Source: UBA5158 sp040389045
Lineage (GTDB): Bacteria; Pseudomonadota; Gammaproteobacteria; DSM-16500
Reading direction: 5' to 3'
DNA: 37,391 nucleotides
NCBI GenBank assembly: GCA_040389045.1
Contig: JAZKAT010000017.1
Coordinates: forward strand, 1 to 37,391
Made by a program: the position numbers and the translations under genes. How positions within the stretch are numbered: position 1 is the first letter of the stretch; each line of letters opens with the position of its first letter. The notes beneath the pieces are model-generated. The model ran no database searches, was not told the DNA's origin, and was given only the letters and a program-made list of their open reading frames with translations. This document shows, piece after piece, positions 15,847 to 23,621 of this stretch.

Positions 15847-17043
15847 TTATCTATAACGGCGTGCCACTAACCCTACGCTCTCACGTCCATCCATAATAGC
15901 GTCAGAAGTAAATTGGCCCGCACGTGAAATATATTCACACTTTTCAACTACCAGTAACTCTGATCTCTCTGCCGAACGTATCAATTCTTTTTCAGTTAAA
16001 TTGTGCATAAATCGTGGTAACGCGGTGCCGCGACGTTCTGAGGTTTCATATTTTGATGAATCGGTAATTTCACCAGGCCACTCCGCATTTTCCCTTACTC
16101 TTTGTTCAAATTCAGGCAAGAAGTTCGACCAGTTTTTTTGAAAAGGGGTTTCGCAAACAATATAAATCTTCCCATTCATCTTCAATAAATTAGCCATTTC
16201 CTTAATGGCAATATCTATCTTTACACCCGGCAAAAAGTGCAATACGCGGCAAGCTAGAATGGCATGATATGACTGGGCTGGTAATCCTGATAATTCTTCA
16301 GGAAAAGCGCCCGGCAACAGTGTTAATTTATCATTATCGCCAGTGACGGAATCTATATTATTGTCCGTTAAGGCTGCATAGCGTTTTTGGACTACTGCTA
16401 AATTTAATTCCGAAATATCATTGCAATGTACTACTGCGCCAAGCTTCAGTGCCTCAAGAGTTGCTGTACCAAATGCGGCGCCAATTTCCAAGACTTTTTC
16501 CTTTGCTAGTCCCGCATTGACAATAAATTGCTGAGAGTACTCATCAGCAGCAGGCAGTGTATAACCACCGGCAGGATTATAGGTTTTCAACCATACCATT
16601 GGCTGTTCAAATACTTGAAGCATTTCTACTTTAGCAATGGCACTTAGGTTAACAAGAACGTTATTGATGTTATCAGCAACATCTGCTCTCGAATTTGGAT
16701 TGATGATCAATTCTTTTGTGACTTCACCTTTAAAGTATTGGCATTTAAATTTAATACTGGCTTGATGAGTAAGCAAAAATAAAATCGTTGGAGTACCAAA
16801 ATGGTTCTGCCAACGTTGCATTCTTATAGCTAGCAGATTTTTTTTGAGTGCTGAATCTGGCGCTAAAGATTGATAAAAACCTTCAAATAAAATAGTTAGA
16901 TCAGTCATTCTCAACTGAGTATTATCTTCCTTCGTATCGCTAACAATTTTAAATAAGTCTTCTAAAAATCTTTGCATCTGTGAAGAATTATCATCTGTTG
17001 GTATAGCGTATTTAATTAAGCTATGAAATTCATCGAAAGTCAC
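15847..17043 (-). CDS. Large SAM-dependent methyltransferase, unknown acceptor
   Basis: The protein has 398 residues from a GTG start at 17043; no strong ribosome site is present, so the exact start is unsure. Residues 1-150 form a helical N-terminal region of unknown role. Residues 183-300 hold a class I methyltransferase core: motif I KVLEIGAAFGTATLEA (residues 183-198), HCNDISE after strand 2, and HAILACRVLHFLPG at motif post-II. The C-terminal RRGTALPRFMHNLTEKEL may shape the substrate pocket. Soluble. It is monocistronic, and a copy of the 30-bp repeat lies upstream. It is not closely similar to the smaller methyltransferase at 14261. Confidence 0.78.
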   Translation of the reverse strand: MTFDEFHSLIKYAIPTDDNSSQMQRFLEDLFKIVSDTKEDNTQLRMTDLTILFEGFYQSLAPDSALKKNLLAIRMQRWQNHFGTPTILFLLTHQASIKFKCQYFKGEVTKELIINPNSRADVADNINNVLVNLSAIAKVEMLQVFEQPMVWLKTYNPAGGYTLPAADEYSQQFIVNAGLAKEKVLEIGAAFGTATLEALKLGAVVHCNDISELNLAVVQKRYAALTDNNIDSVTGDNDKLTLLPGAFPEELSGLPAQSYHAILACRVLHFLPGVKIDIAIKEMANLLKMNGKIYIVCETPFQKNWSNFLPEFEQRVRENAEWPGEITDSSKYETSERRGTALPRFMHNLTEKELIRSAERSELLVVEKCEYISRAGQFTSDAIMDGRESVGLVARRYR

Positions 17044-17123
17044 GATCGGATACTCATTTGTGAAATTATCACAAAGAATACTACTAAATAGCAGATTTTG
17101 CCTATAGGAATATGAAGTATTGT

Positions 17124-17153
17124 GGTGTCAAGTAACCTCAATTAACATAAGAA
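17124..17153. repeat. Second copy of the 30-bp GGTGTCAAGT repeat
   Basis: These 30 bases are identical to 15071-15100. The continuation (AACTGAAGGG) resembles a decayed second arm of the same hairpin. The pair sits 2,053 bp apart as direct repeats around the DHFR-like and large methyltransferase genes. Confidence 0.85.
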
Positions 17154-17169
17154 GTTGAACTGAAGGGTA

Positions 17170-17200
17170 TTGGGCTTCGCAGCGCTCAGACTAACCTACG
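17170..17200 (-). repeat. Degraded copy of the CGTAGGTTGGGCTGAG hairpin repeat
   Basis: Read on the minus strand it begins CGTAGGTTAGTCTGAGCG and ends CGAAGCCCAA, matching the elements at 2485-2572 apart from changes in the first arm. It lies directly downstream of the small secreted protein gene at 17205 and may end its transcription. Confidence 0.55.
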
Positions 17201-17204
17201 AAAC

Positions 17205-17639
17205 TTAAAAAGTGCATTCACTTATACTATATATGCCATCTGGATCTCCGCACATATAACTTTGACCATCGAGTTCCCATATCGAGCCTGCTTTTAACAG
17301 AGATTGTCGTTTAACTAGGTACGGTTCAGTAGGCTCTAATTCAATCCATGATTTAATCCAAGGACGCTCAACTACAGAATCAATCTCATAACTGCATTCT
17401 GGAGAATAAAGATCATTACCTACAGGGTTAGCAAATGCGCGTTCAAATACTGGGGAGTGATCGGGGATAGATGTTTGAATAACTTGTTCTTTAATTTTCC
17501 AACCTGCTGGGGTGGTCACTGTGAATGGATTTTTTGAAGTTATTATAATATTTTTTCCATCTGGACACTGCATTGCAAAAGAAGTTGTACTTATAAGAAG
17601 TATTAGTAGGATGAAAATTATTTTTGGTTTATGTATCAC
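17205..17639 (-). CDS. Small secreted protein (possibly DUF3757-like)
   Basis: A 144-residue exported protein: signal peptide at residues 1-22 (IIFILLILLISTTSFA-M), mature part beginning QCPDGKNIII, and five cysteines in all (QCPD, ECSY, MCGD, ECTF, with spacing suited to disulfides). The TPAGWKIK segment and small size recall the DUF3757 family of Legionella and Coxiella, but I am not certain. It starts at GTG 17639 with AAGGA nine bases upstream. The tRNA-Thr fragment begins only 19 bp upstream, so any promoter must lie across the island boundary, and the gene's original upstream region has been replaced. Confidence 0.65.
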   Translation of the reverse strand: MIHKPKIIFILLILLISTTSFAMQCPDGKNIIITSKNPFTVTTPAGWKIKEQVIQTSIPDHSPVFERAFANPVGNDLYSPECSYEIDSVVERPWIKSWIELEPTEPYLVKRQSLLKAGSIWELDGQSYMCGDPDGIYSISECTF

Positions 17640-17657
17640 TTAGAACGTTCCTTTATG

Positions 17658-17703
17658 TGCCGACGCGCAGAATCGAACTGCGGACCTACTGATTACGAAT
17701 CAG
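17658..17703 (-). repeat. Distal attachment-site copy: 46-bp 3' fragment of tRNA-Thr
   Basis: Identical over 46 bases to 19714-19759, the 3' part of tRNA-Thr from the anticodon arm to the discriminator base, in the same orientation. Similarity stops abruptly at both ends. This is the duplicated att core expected at the far end of an element integrated into a tRNA 3' end. Confidence 0.9.
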
Positions 17704-17957
17704 ACTCTATTGTAATAACTAATTGATTAATAAGCAAATATAACTGTGTGGCGTCCGTTACAAACGCACAACAGTGCATAACGAAGCATAACCCAGTCGC
17801 GTAAATCTCGCGTAGCAATTTTTTGGATTACACCTGTTATCTACAGATTGCTAATTGGTGAGTTAGTAGTATTTACAGTATACAATATAAAATTTTATAT
17901 AAATAACCCTTGGCTTAAGTGTTATGCTGAAATGTTACACATTAGGAGGTCACTACT

Positions 17958-18248
17958 ATGAAACCCCATGTTACCGAAAGTAGTGCTTTTGATGATTTAG
18001 GATTTGATGCTGTTGAAGCGAGTAATTTGAAAATCCGCGCTGCATTAATGCTCGCTATCGATCAGGAACTAAATAAACAAAAATTAACACAGGCTAAGGC
18101 AGCTAAGCTATTGGGAGTTGCTCAGCCTAGAATAAGCGATCTTAAACGGGGAAAAATTCAATTATTTACGATTGATATGCTGGTCAATATGTTGGCGAAA
18201 TTAGGTAAGCTGGTATCGCTTATTATTGATAATCGTTTGGCTGCGTAA
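17958..18248 (+). CDS. HigA-like XRE-family regulator (solitary antitoxin-like)
   Basis: The protein has 96 residues; a strong AGGAGGT ribosome site lies eight bases before the ATG. It has the N-terminal FDDLGFD segment seen in the HigA2-like HTH family, then a helix-turn-helix at residues 42-66 (KLTQAKAAKLLGVAQPRISDLKRG) and the typical IDMLVNMLAKLGKLVSLII end. It is the same family as the antitoxin at 19187. No toxin gene precedes or follows it: the gene downstream is an opposite-strand VOC protein. It may be a toxin-less remnant or an anti-addiction antitoxin. It is inside the tRNA-Thr island. Confidence 0.85.
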   Translation: MKPHVTESSAFDDLGFDAVEASNLKIRAALMLAIDQELNKQKLTQAKAAKLLGVAQPRISDLKRGKIQLFTIDMLVNMLAKLGKLVSLIIDNRLAA

Positions 18249-18287
18249 GCCGTACCTGATTATCATACTCTTCGAAAAGTCTGTTTG

Positions 18288-18683
18288 TCAGGTCTGATCC
18301 TTTTTTCCTATCATACCCAAAACATTACCAAACGGATCTTGAATTTGACAAATCACATCATCCCCTTCGATTTGCAAAGGACCTCGATAAATACTTGCTC
18401 CTGCCGTGCAAAAGTACGAAATGGCGCTATTGATATTTTCAACTCTCCAATAAATCACCTGACCACCAAAAGAAAATGGTGACTTTTCGTCTGCTTGAGC
18501 CAGACCTATTATACAGCTTCCATATTTGAACTCGGTATATTTATCAATATCAATGTGGGGATTAACGCCCAAAATCATTTGATACCAAGATTTACTTTTT
18601 TGAAGGTCTTTAACAATGAGACGTGCATGGTCATAGCTTTTAAAAGGGCATGAGTCCAACGTTCCATTTAATAAATTTTTCAT
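18288..18683 (-). CDS. VOC-superfamily (glyoxalase/bleomycin-resistance-like) protein
   Basis: A 131-residue protein with the paired beta-alpha-beta-beta-beta modules of the vicinal oxygen chelate fold: YDHARLIVKDLQKSKSWYQMILG opens module one, and VIYWRVENINSAISYF opens module two, which ends in ICQIQDPFGNVLGMIGK. Putative metal or substrate ligands include His19 and a late acidic position in the QDPFGN loop. Members range from glyoxalases to drug-binding resistance proteins; no specific substrate can be assigned. It is the only metabolic-type cargo gene in the tRNA-Thr island, on the opposite strand to the two regulatory genes that flank it. Confidence 0.82.
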   Translation of the reverse strand: MKNLLNGTLDSCPFKSYDHARLIVKDLQKSKSWYQMILGVNPHIDIDKYTEFKYGSCIIGLAQADEKSPFSFGGQVIYWRVENINSAISYFCTAGASIYRGPLQIEGDDVICQIQDPFGNVLGMIGKKDQT

Positions 18684-18782
18684 TTCTACACCAGTGTATC
18701 GAAGCAGTTAATATTAACCTACTGATTTTAAATGAAAATCAATGTTTTGAATAGCGTAGGCTAATGATCGTTATAAAAATAG

Positions 18783-18820
18783 TATGCTTTATTTGGCATA
18801 ATTATGCTATAATTGGCATA
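18783..18820 (+). promoter_or_regulatory. Twin operator and -10 region of the island toxin-antitoxin operon
   Basis: Two 18-bp palindromic sites of the form TATGC-N8-GCATA (18783-18800 and 18803-18820) are spaced exactly 20 bp centre to centre, two helical turns. A perfect TATAAT -10 (18808-18813) is inside the second. Antitoxin dimers bound to both sites would lie on the same DNA face and block RNA polymerase. Confidence 0.75.
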
Positions 18821-18836
18821 GAAGAAGGAGTTGTGT

Positions 18837-19184
18837 ATGCTCAAGAAGCTTTGGTGGGTTGGTAGTAGTAAAAAGGATTTAAAGAGTTTTCCAGAAGAGG
18901 TAATAAGAGAAATAGGCTATGCTCTTTATGAGGCTCAAAAAGGCGATACTCATGAATCAGCAAAAATGTTTAAGGGATGTGGGTCAGGAGTATTTGAGAT
19001 AGTTAGCGATTTTAACAAGAATGCATTTAGAGCTGTTTACATTGTTAATATTAAAGACGCAGTATATGTAATACATGCTTTTCAAAAAAAATCTAAGACG
19101 GGTATAAAAACCCCTCAAGAACATGTGGATTTAATAAAAGATAGAATTAAACGATTGAAAGAAACTTTAAAAGAGGATAGCTAA
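18837..19184 (+). CDS. HigB/Gp49-like RelE-superfamily toxin
   Basis: The protein has 115 residues from ATG 18837, six bases after AAGGAG; the in-frame TTG at 18831 is less likely. The sequence has the phage Gp49/HigB pattern: LKKLWWVGSSKKDLKSFPEEV at the N-terminus, KGCGSGVFEIVSDFNKNAFRAVYIV in the middle and the diagnostic VYVIHAFQKKSKTGIKTPQ near the C-terminus. Toxins of this family cleave mRNA at the ribosome. The antitoxin gene follows after two bases. Twin palindromic operators lie directly upstream. It is a distinct subfamily from the toxin at 1827 and is cargo of the tRNA-Thr island, where it may favour retention of the element. Confidence 0.92.
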   Translation: MLKKLWWVGSSKKDLKSFPEEVIREIGYALYEAQKGDTHESAKMFKGCGSGVFEIVSDFNKNAFRAVYIVNIKDAVYVIHAFQKKSKTGIKTPQEHVDLIKDRIKRLKETLKEDS

Positions 19185-19186
19185 TT

Positions 19187-19534
19187 ATGAAAGCAAAAAA
19201 AGCCGCAATCAAGATACAGCCATCCAGCGGAAATGTATTTGCTGATTTAGGATTAGATAATCCAGAAGAGTCCTTAGTAAAAGCAGAATTATCTTTTAAA
19301 ATAAATTCTTTGATTAAAGATAAAGGCTTAACACAGACACAAGCAGCCGAAATTCTTGGTATTGATCAACCTAAAGTTTCTGCTTTAGCCAGAGGTCGAG
19401 TTGAAGGATTTTCTATAGAAAGACTTTTTAAATTTCTTATTATTTTAGGTTTTGATGTAGAGATAGTTTTAAGACCGCATGATAAGAAGAAGCATTTGAA
19501 AGGGCAGCATGTGCAGGTTAGAAGTGTTGCTTAG
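19187..19534 (+). CDS. HigA-like XRE antitoxin
   Basis: The protein has 115 residues; the start codon lies two bases after the toxin stop (coupled translation). After a basic leader comes FADLGLDNPEESLVKAEL, then a helix-turn-helix at residues 47-70 (LTQTQAAEILGIDQPKVSALARG) and the IERLFKFLIILGFDVEIVL segment of the HigA2-like family. The basic, His-rich tail (KKKHLKGQH) is longer than in the related orphan at 17958. It should bind the toxin and the twin operator at 18783-18820. Confidence 0.92.
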   Translation: MKAKKAAIKIQPSSGNVFADLGLDNPEESLVKAELSFKINSLIKDKGLTQTQAAEILGIDQPKVSALARGRVEGFSIERLFKFLIILGFDVEIVLRPHDKKKHLKGQHVQVRSVA

Positions 19535-19579
19535 TTTGTAACTTGGAAGCAGGGTCATGACTTGACAAATTGAAACGCA

Positions 19580-19664
19580 CTTACGCAAGCTTGGCTCAGC
19601 GCATGCAACCAACAAAGTTAATTAAATTTTAATAATAAAATTTAATTAAAAAATTCCGCGTAAG
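19580..19664. repeat. AT-only 14-bp inverted repeat nested in a GC-containing one
   Basis: TTAATTAAATTTTA (19618-19631) and its exact complement (19636-19649) flank a four-base loop. Outside it, CTTACGC (19580-19586) pairs with GCGTAAG (19658-19664). It lies between the toxin-antitoxin operon and tRNA-Thr at the island edge. It may end antitoxin transcription, although no U-tract follows, or be part of the element's recombination region. Confidence 0.6.
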
Positions 19665-19713
19665 CACTTTTTTGAACACTCTGGAAAAGATCGTAACTTT
19701 ATGATTTCATTAC

Positions 19714-19786
<73 letters not shown>

Positions 19787-20130
19787 TTGCGGAGTAAGCG
19801 GAGAATATTAGGCGAAAGAGCAGGGTAGTGCAATAGAATGGCGGCTCTTTATTTTGAGTTTTCTTGAAACAAAATCCATAACCGTATTTTGACAGAAAAT
19901 TGAATATAAAGTAATCAATAATTACGCTTCACGTTAGCCATTTCCCACTCGTTACTGAAAAAATACTCTCTATTATCTGTGGGGTTACGTTATCTTTTAG
20001 ATCGGTAATTTTCTGCTCTAAGTCTTTACTCAATTAAAATATCTTTGTATACTCGATCTGTAAGTATCAGCTTTCATTCAGGATTGCTCTTATCTACATC
20101 CCATGTTTACTTGAACAAGGTTACTACAGT
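19787..20130. other. 344-bp non-coding spacer between tRNA-Thr and the cold-shock gene
   Basis: No open frame with a ribosome site is visible on either strand. The right part contains the cold-shock gene's promoter and leader; the rest shows nothing I can name. Confidence 0.6.
20025..20053 (+). promoter_or_regulatory. Probable promoter of the cold-shock gene
   Basis: TATACT (20048-20053) is a good -10, with a weak TTTACT 17 bp upstream. The resulting leader would be about 70 nt, long enough for temperature-dependent folding as in other csp mRNAs, but shorter than that of E. coli cspA. Confidence 0.4.
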
Positions 20131-20349
20131 ATGTCAGCAGCACGTGAAAATGGAACCGTTAAGTGGTTCAACAATAGTAAAGGTTATGGTTTTATTCAAC
20201 GCGATCAAGGTGGAGATGTTTTTGTTCACTTTCGCGCTATTCGCGGCGATGGTTACCGGTCGCTGGAAGAAGGTCAACGAGTTGAATTCTCTGTCGCGCA
20301 AGGCCAAAAAGGCTTGCAAGCAGAAGACGTTTCAGTCGTCGAAGAATAA
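20131..20349 (+). CDS. CspA-family cold-shock protein
   Basis: A 72-residue single cold-shock domain. It opens ENGTVKWFNNSKGYGFI and has both nucleic-acid motifs: RNP1 KGYGFI (residues 17-22) and RNP2 VFVHF (30-34), plus the LEEGQRVEF strand. It binds single-stranded RNA/DNA and melts RNA structure at low temperature or during growth changes. Length is normal. AAGG lies upstream of the ATG. A hairpin after the stop probably ends transcription before ttcA. Confidence 0.95.
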   Translation: MSAARENGTVKWFNNSKGYGFIQRDQGGDVFVHFRAIRGDGYRSLEEGQRVEFSVAQGQKGLQAEDVSVVEE

Positions 20350-20355
20350 AATATT

Positions 20356-20425
20356 GGATAGTCACTATCCCTTTCAACACGTTGCAAAAGAACCAGTTGT
20401 AACTATTGTTTTGTAGCGTGTTGAA
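20356..20425 (+). terminator. Hairpin cluster downstream of the cold-shock gene
   Basis: A short GGATAG-TCA-CTATCC hairpin (20356-20370) is followed by a long imperfect inverted repeat, 20373-20389 with 20409-20425 (outer arms TTCAACACG/CGTGTTGAA, two mismatches over 17 bp). A T-rich stretch follows. It probably works as a terminator or 3' mRNA stabiliser. Confidence 0.6.
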
Positions 20426-20523
20426 TTTCTTGCTTTCTGTTTTTCTTTTCAATATCTTACAATACCCATTGCAATTCCTGAACAGCCCTATACAATCTCA
20501 CTTCTCTTGAGACAGAAATAGTT

Positions 20524-21360
20524 ATGGCCAAAGATTCCGCAATCGAAAAAAAACTCCTGCATTACACCGGCAAAGCCATAGCTGATTTTAAAATGATTCA
20601 GGCGGGCGACCGGGTAATGGTCTGTTTGTCTGGCGGCAAAGATTCATTCACGCTGCTTAAAGTTCTTACCCTGTTACGCCGCCGCTATAATAAATTTGAA
20701 ATTTTCGCCTTCACGCTGGACCAGTCACATCCGGGCTGGAATGATACGAACATGCGGGCCTGGCTAGCAAAACATAATATTTCCTATGAAATCCTGACCG
20801 AAGATACTTATTCCATCGTCAAAGAAAAAATCCCTGAAGGCAATACCTATTGTTCGTTATGCTCACGCTTGCGGCGCGGGATTATTTATCGTTATGCCGA
20901 AGAAAAAGGTTTTAATAAAATCGCGCTAGGTCATCACCGCGACGATATGATTACTACCTTGCTGATGTCGATATTTTATAACGGTGAAATCCGTTCCATG
21001 CCACCCAAACTATTAAGTGACAACAAAAAACATATCGTTATCCGCCCCCTGGCTTATTGTCAAGAAGCCGATATCATTACCTATGCACAGGAGCAGGAAT
21101 TTCCTATCATTCCGTGTAACCTGTGTGGCTCCCAGGAAAACTTGATGCGCCAACGTGTTAAAATGCTTATTCAACAACTTGCTAAAGATAACCCTAAAAT
21201 TCCCAGCAATATGTTGCATGCCTTGACTAGTATAAAACCAAGTCAACTCATGGATAAAAAACTTTTTAATTTTAAAGACTTGGAAGCTATACGTAGCGTT
21301 TCTGCTGCAGCTGATATCGAACTCTCGCCTGAAGTCATCCAAAGCGAATTAGCGTTTTAA
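20524..21360 (+). CDS. ttcA: tRNA 2-thiocytidine synthetase TtcA
   Basis: A 278-residue ATP-dependent, iron-sulfur tRNA thiolase that makes 2-thiocytidine at position 32. The PP-loop SGGKDS (residues 36-41) activates the tRNA base by adenylation. The cluster-binding pair CSLC (Cys110, Cys113) and the second pair CNLC (Cys198, Cys201) are intact, as is the family GHHRDD motif (136-141). Length is slightly below the enterobacterial protein. It stands alone between the cold-shock gene and the large paralog pair. Confidence 0.96.
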   Translation: MAKDSAIEKKLLHYTGKAIADFKMIQAGDRVMVCLSGGKDSFTLLKVLTLLRRRYNKFEIFAFTLDQSHPGWNDTNMRAWLAKHNISYEILTEDTYSIVKEKIPEGNTYCSLCSRLRRGIIYRYAEEKGFNKIALGHHRDDMITTLLMSIFYNGEIRSMPPKLLSDNKKHIVIRPLAYCQEADIITYAQEQEFPIIPCNLCGSQENLMRQRVKMLIQQLAKDNPKIPSNMLHALTSIKPSQLMDKKLFNFKDLEAIRSVSAAADIELSPEVIQSELAF

Positions 21361-21425
21361 TATGAAATAAGCTTGTCTTAGAGTATTATCCTCCGCAATA
21401 TTACCCCCGAAATAGGAATTACGTT

Positions 21426-23555
21426 ATGCACAGACAAACCCCGGTTATATCCGAAATAGATGCTCAAACAAATATATTAAACTTTATCAGTAACCAGAGG
21501 GATGAAACTATTGAATGGATTTATAATTCAAATCCTGACGTCTTTTTTGCTGGCGATAATGCAAGAATATTTACTTCGCGCGCACGCGAACTAAAAAAAA
21601 CAAATATCTTGTCCATATTGGATATTATATCAAGTCAATATGCCGCTGAGAAAATCAAATTAGCTCAATGGAACAAGTTAGTTACTTTCTCCATAAGTCT
21701 TGGGCGTTACTATGCTGAATATAAAGAATTTTCAGCTGCAAAGTGTATGCTGGAATATGCGCTGTTTTATTTACAAAAAATATCCGTTTCTGAAAGTGAA
21801 AAAGCAGCTTTCGTTGCTAAAAAATTAGAAATTGAAATAGAATTAGCACATTATTGCATAGAATATTTTAAACCTTTAAAAATCTTTGATACCGACATAA
21901 CTTTGAAAGAACTTAATGTAGCAAAAAAATCTTTACAACAAATATTAGCCGTACTTATCAAAATCAATTCTCAAGTAAACAATCAACACGACATACTGGA
22001 ATACCGTTTTTTATATTCCTACATTCATCAAAGAATAGGCGAATATTTTTGCACTGAAGCTTTGTCATTGGCTAATCAATTAAATGAAGAAAATTCTATT
22101 GAAGAGAAGCGCGCTATTTATCTATTAATTGATAACAAATATCGTGACGCTCTTATTTATTTCAGACATGCTAAACAAGCGTTACTGCAACAGGAACACA
22201 ATCGTAGCGGTTTATTAGAAGAGCTTGCTACAGGCATTCAAAAAGCCAGCGATGCCCGAGAATCTTTTGCGCAGCAAGCCGGCGTTAGCCCAAATGATGC
22301 TGCTGATCTGCAATATTTAAAAAACATGCTTTATACTATCGTTTCTGACCGGAACAATGGTGTGGAAGTGCTTGAAAAATTTCTTGAAGATTATCAAATC
22401 AGTGAGGAAGATTTTGAAGATATCAATATACTAAAGCAAAACCAGGAAGAACCCACAATAGTTGAATGTATAGTTGAAAGCGGCAATATTGAAGTGTTAA
22501 CGTATGTTTTACAGTCGTATGGAGTTTCTTTCTCTTTATTACCAACCCTTTATCGAAAAGGATTAGTAAATTCTTTCTGTGAATTTACTTTGCCTGAGGT
22601 TGAGGAATATGTACTTGATCACAACTATTATCAAAACCACCCGCAATATAGGATTATTAGATTTTATCTAGCCGCCATGACGGGTGATTTAAAACGTATT
22701 GAAACTCATCTTCATCAGTACCCACATGATATTATTAATATCCCTACAAGTAATTTAGCCGATGAAGATGCGGATGAAACATTTGTTTTGCACACAGCCT
22801 ATCAGTGCAGTAAAGCGCATGTTATCCGTTATCTTGAAAGGTATATAAATCATTATGTGATGAGTATAACCGAATATAAGATGACAGAAAACTTAAGAAC
22901 TCTCTATCGTAAAATGATGAAATGCTACTTTGAATTTGGATGGAATGAAAAGAAACGGACTGCTGTTAATAGCATAGCGGAACATTATATTACTATTTCT
23001 GCTCAACAGCTTGAACCATTCCAAAATATTCCTGCGCAAGATTTACCACAAGAATACCTACTATTTATTGCTAGTGTTAAATTTGAAATACTCGATATCA
23101 GATATGAAATGGCTGTACGAGCTGAAGTAGAAGGTGATCAGAACCCCAAAAGAGCTTTGCAGTTATATAACATTGCCAACGGTATATTTCAAAAAATTAT
23201 GACTGGGTTGACGCAAATTGATAATTCATTACTTTCTCAAATAAATGGAGCTGAAAACATAATAAAAAACATGCGCGATGCCGCTGAACGCGTGACATTA
23301 AAGTTAAATTCATTAATGCAACCTGCCACTCTTGCAAATAATGCAGTTAATCAAACAGGGGGCGATGAAAAAATGACGGTCGAAAATCCACACGCCAGCT
23401 TGACCAATCATCCGCCGGGATCTTTTGAAACTTCTTCCAATATGTTTTCGCACGTAAATGATCTTCTATCACGGGGAATGCTATCCCTACAACTTGACCA
23501 AAACCAGGTTGTGATGGGTGATGATAGAAAAGAACAAACGGCCGGATTGAGATAG
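21426..23555 (+). CDS. Large unrecognised protein with ankyrin-like stretches, paralog 1
   Basis: The protein has 709 residues, with AGGAAT before the ATG. It is homologous along its whole length to the next gene. Residues 25-260 are helical and TPR-like (LGRYYAEYKEFSAAKCMLEYALFYLQK, and DALIYFRHAKQALL later). Around 345-490 are ankyrin-like helix pairs (VECIVESGNIEVLTYVLQSY; AAMTGDLKRIETHLHQYP; HTAYQCSKAHVIRYLERYI). A further helical section ends in a polar tail with PPGSFETSSNMF and VVMGDDRKE. There is no signal peptide. Repeat-scaffold architecture with a polar tail is typical of Legionellales host-directed proteins, but function and secretion are unproved and I know no matching family. 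Confidence 0.8.
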   Translation: MHRQTPVISEIDAQTNILNFISNQRDETIEWIYNSNPDVFFAGDNARIFTSRARELKKTNILSILDIISSQYAAEKIKLAQWNKLVTFSISLGRYYAEYKEFSAAKCMLEYALFYLQKISVSESEKAAFVAKKLEIEIELAHYCIEYFKPLKIFDTDITLKELNVAKKSLQQILAVLIKINSQVNNQHDILEYRFLYSYIHQRIGEYFCTEALSLANQLNEENSIEEKRAIYLLIDNKYRDALIYFRHAKQALLQQEHNRSGLLEELATGIQKASDARESFAQQAGVSPNDAADLQYLKNMLYTIVSDRNNGVEVLEKFLEDYQISEEDFEDINILKQNQEEPTIVECIVESGNIEVLTYVLQSYGVSFSLLPTLYRKGLVNSFCEFTLPEVEEYVLDHNYYQNHPQYRIIRFYLAAMTGDLKRIETHLHQYPHDIINIPTSNLADEDADETFVLHTAYQCSKAHVIRYLERYINHYVMSITEYKMTENLRTLYRKMMKCYFEFGWNEKKRTAVNSIAEHYITISAQQLEPFQNIPAQDLPQEYLLFIASVKFEILDIRYEMAVRAEVEGDQNPKRALQLYNIANGIFQKIMTGLTQIDNSLLSQINGAENIIKNMRDAAERVTLKLNSLMQPATLANNAVNQTGGDEKMTVENPHASLTNHPPGSFETSSNMFSHVNDLLSRGMLSLQLDQNQVVMGDDRKEQTAGLR

Positions 23556-23621
23556 TAAGATTTTTTTGTTACACCATCTCGCTCAATCTTAACTTTTTTA
23601 ACTCATTCAGGACATTGGATA

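Noticed and set aside
15101..17123. DHFR-like and methyltransferase genes as a composite transposon
   Set aside because: The flanking 30-bp repeats are halves of a common hairpin; no transposase or target-site duplication is visible.
20134..20452. Several alternative frames overlapping the cold-shock gene
   Set aside because: They are shadows of the well-supported csp frame and have no ribosome sites or recognisable domains.
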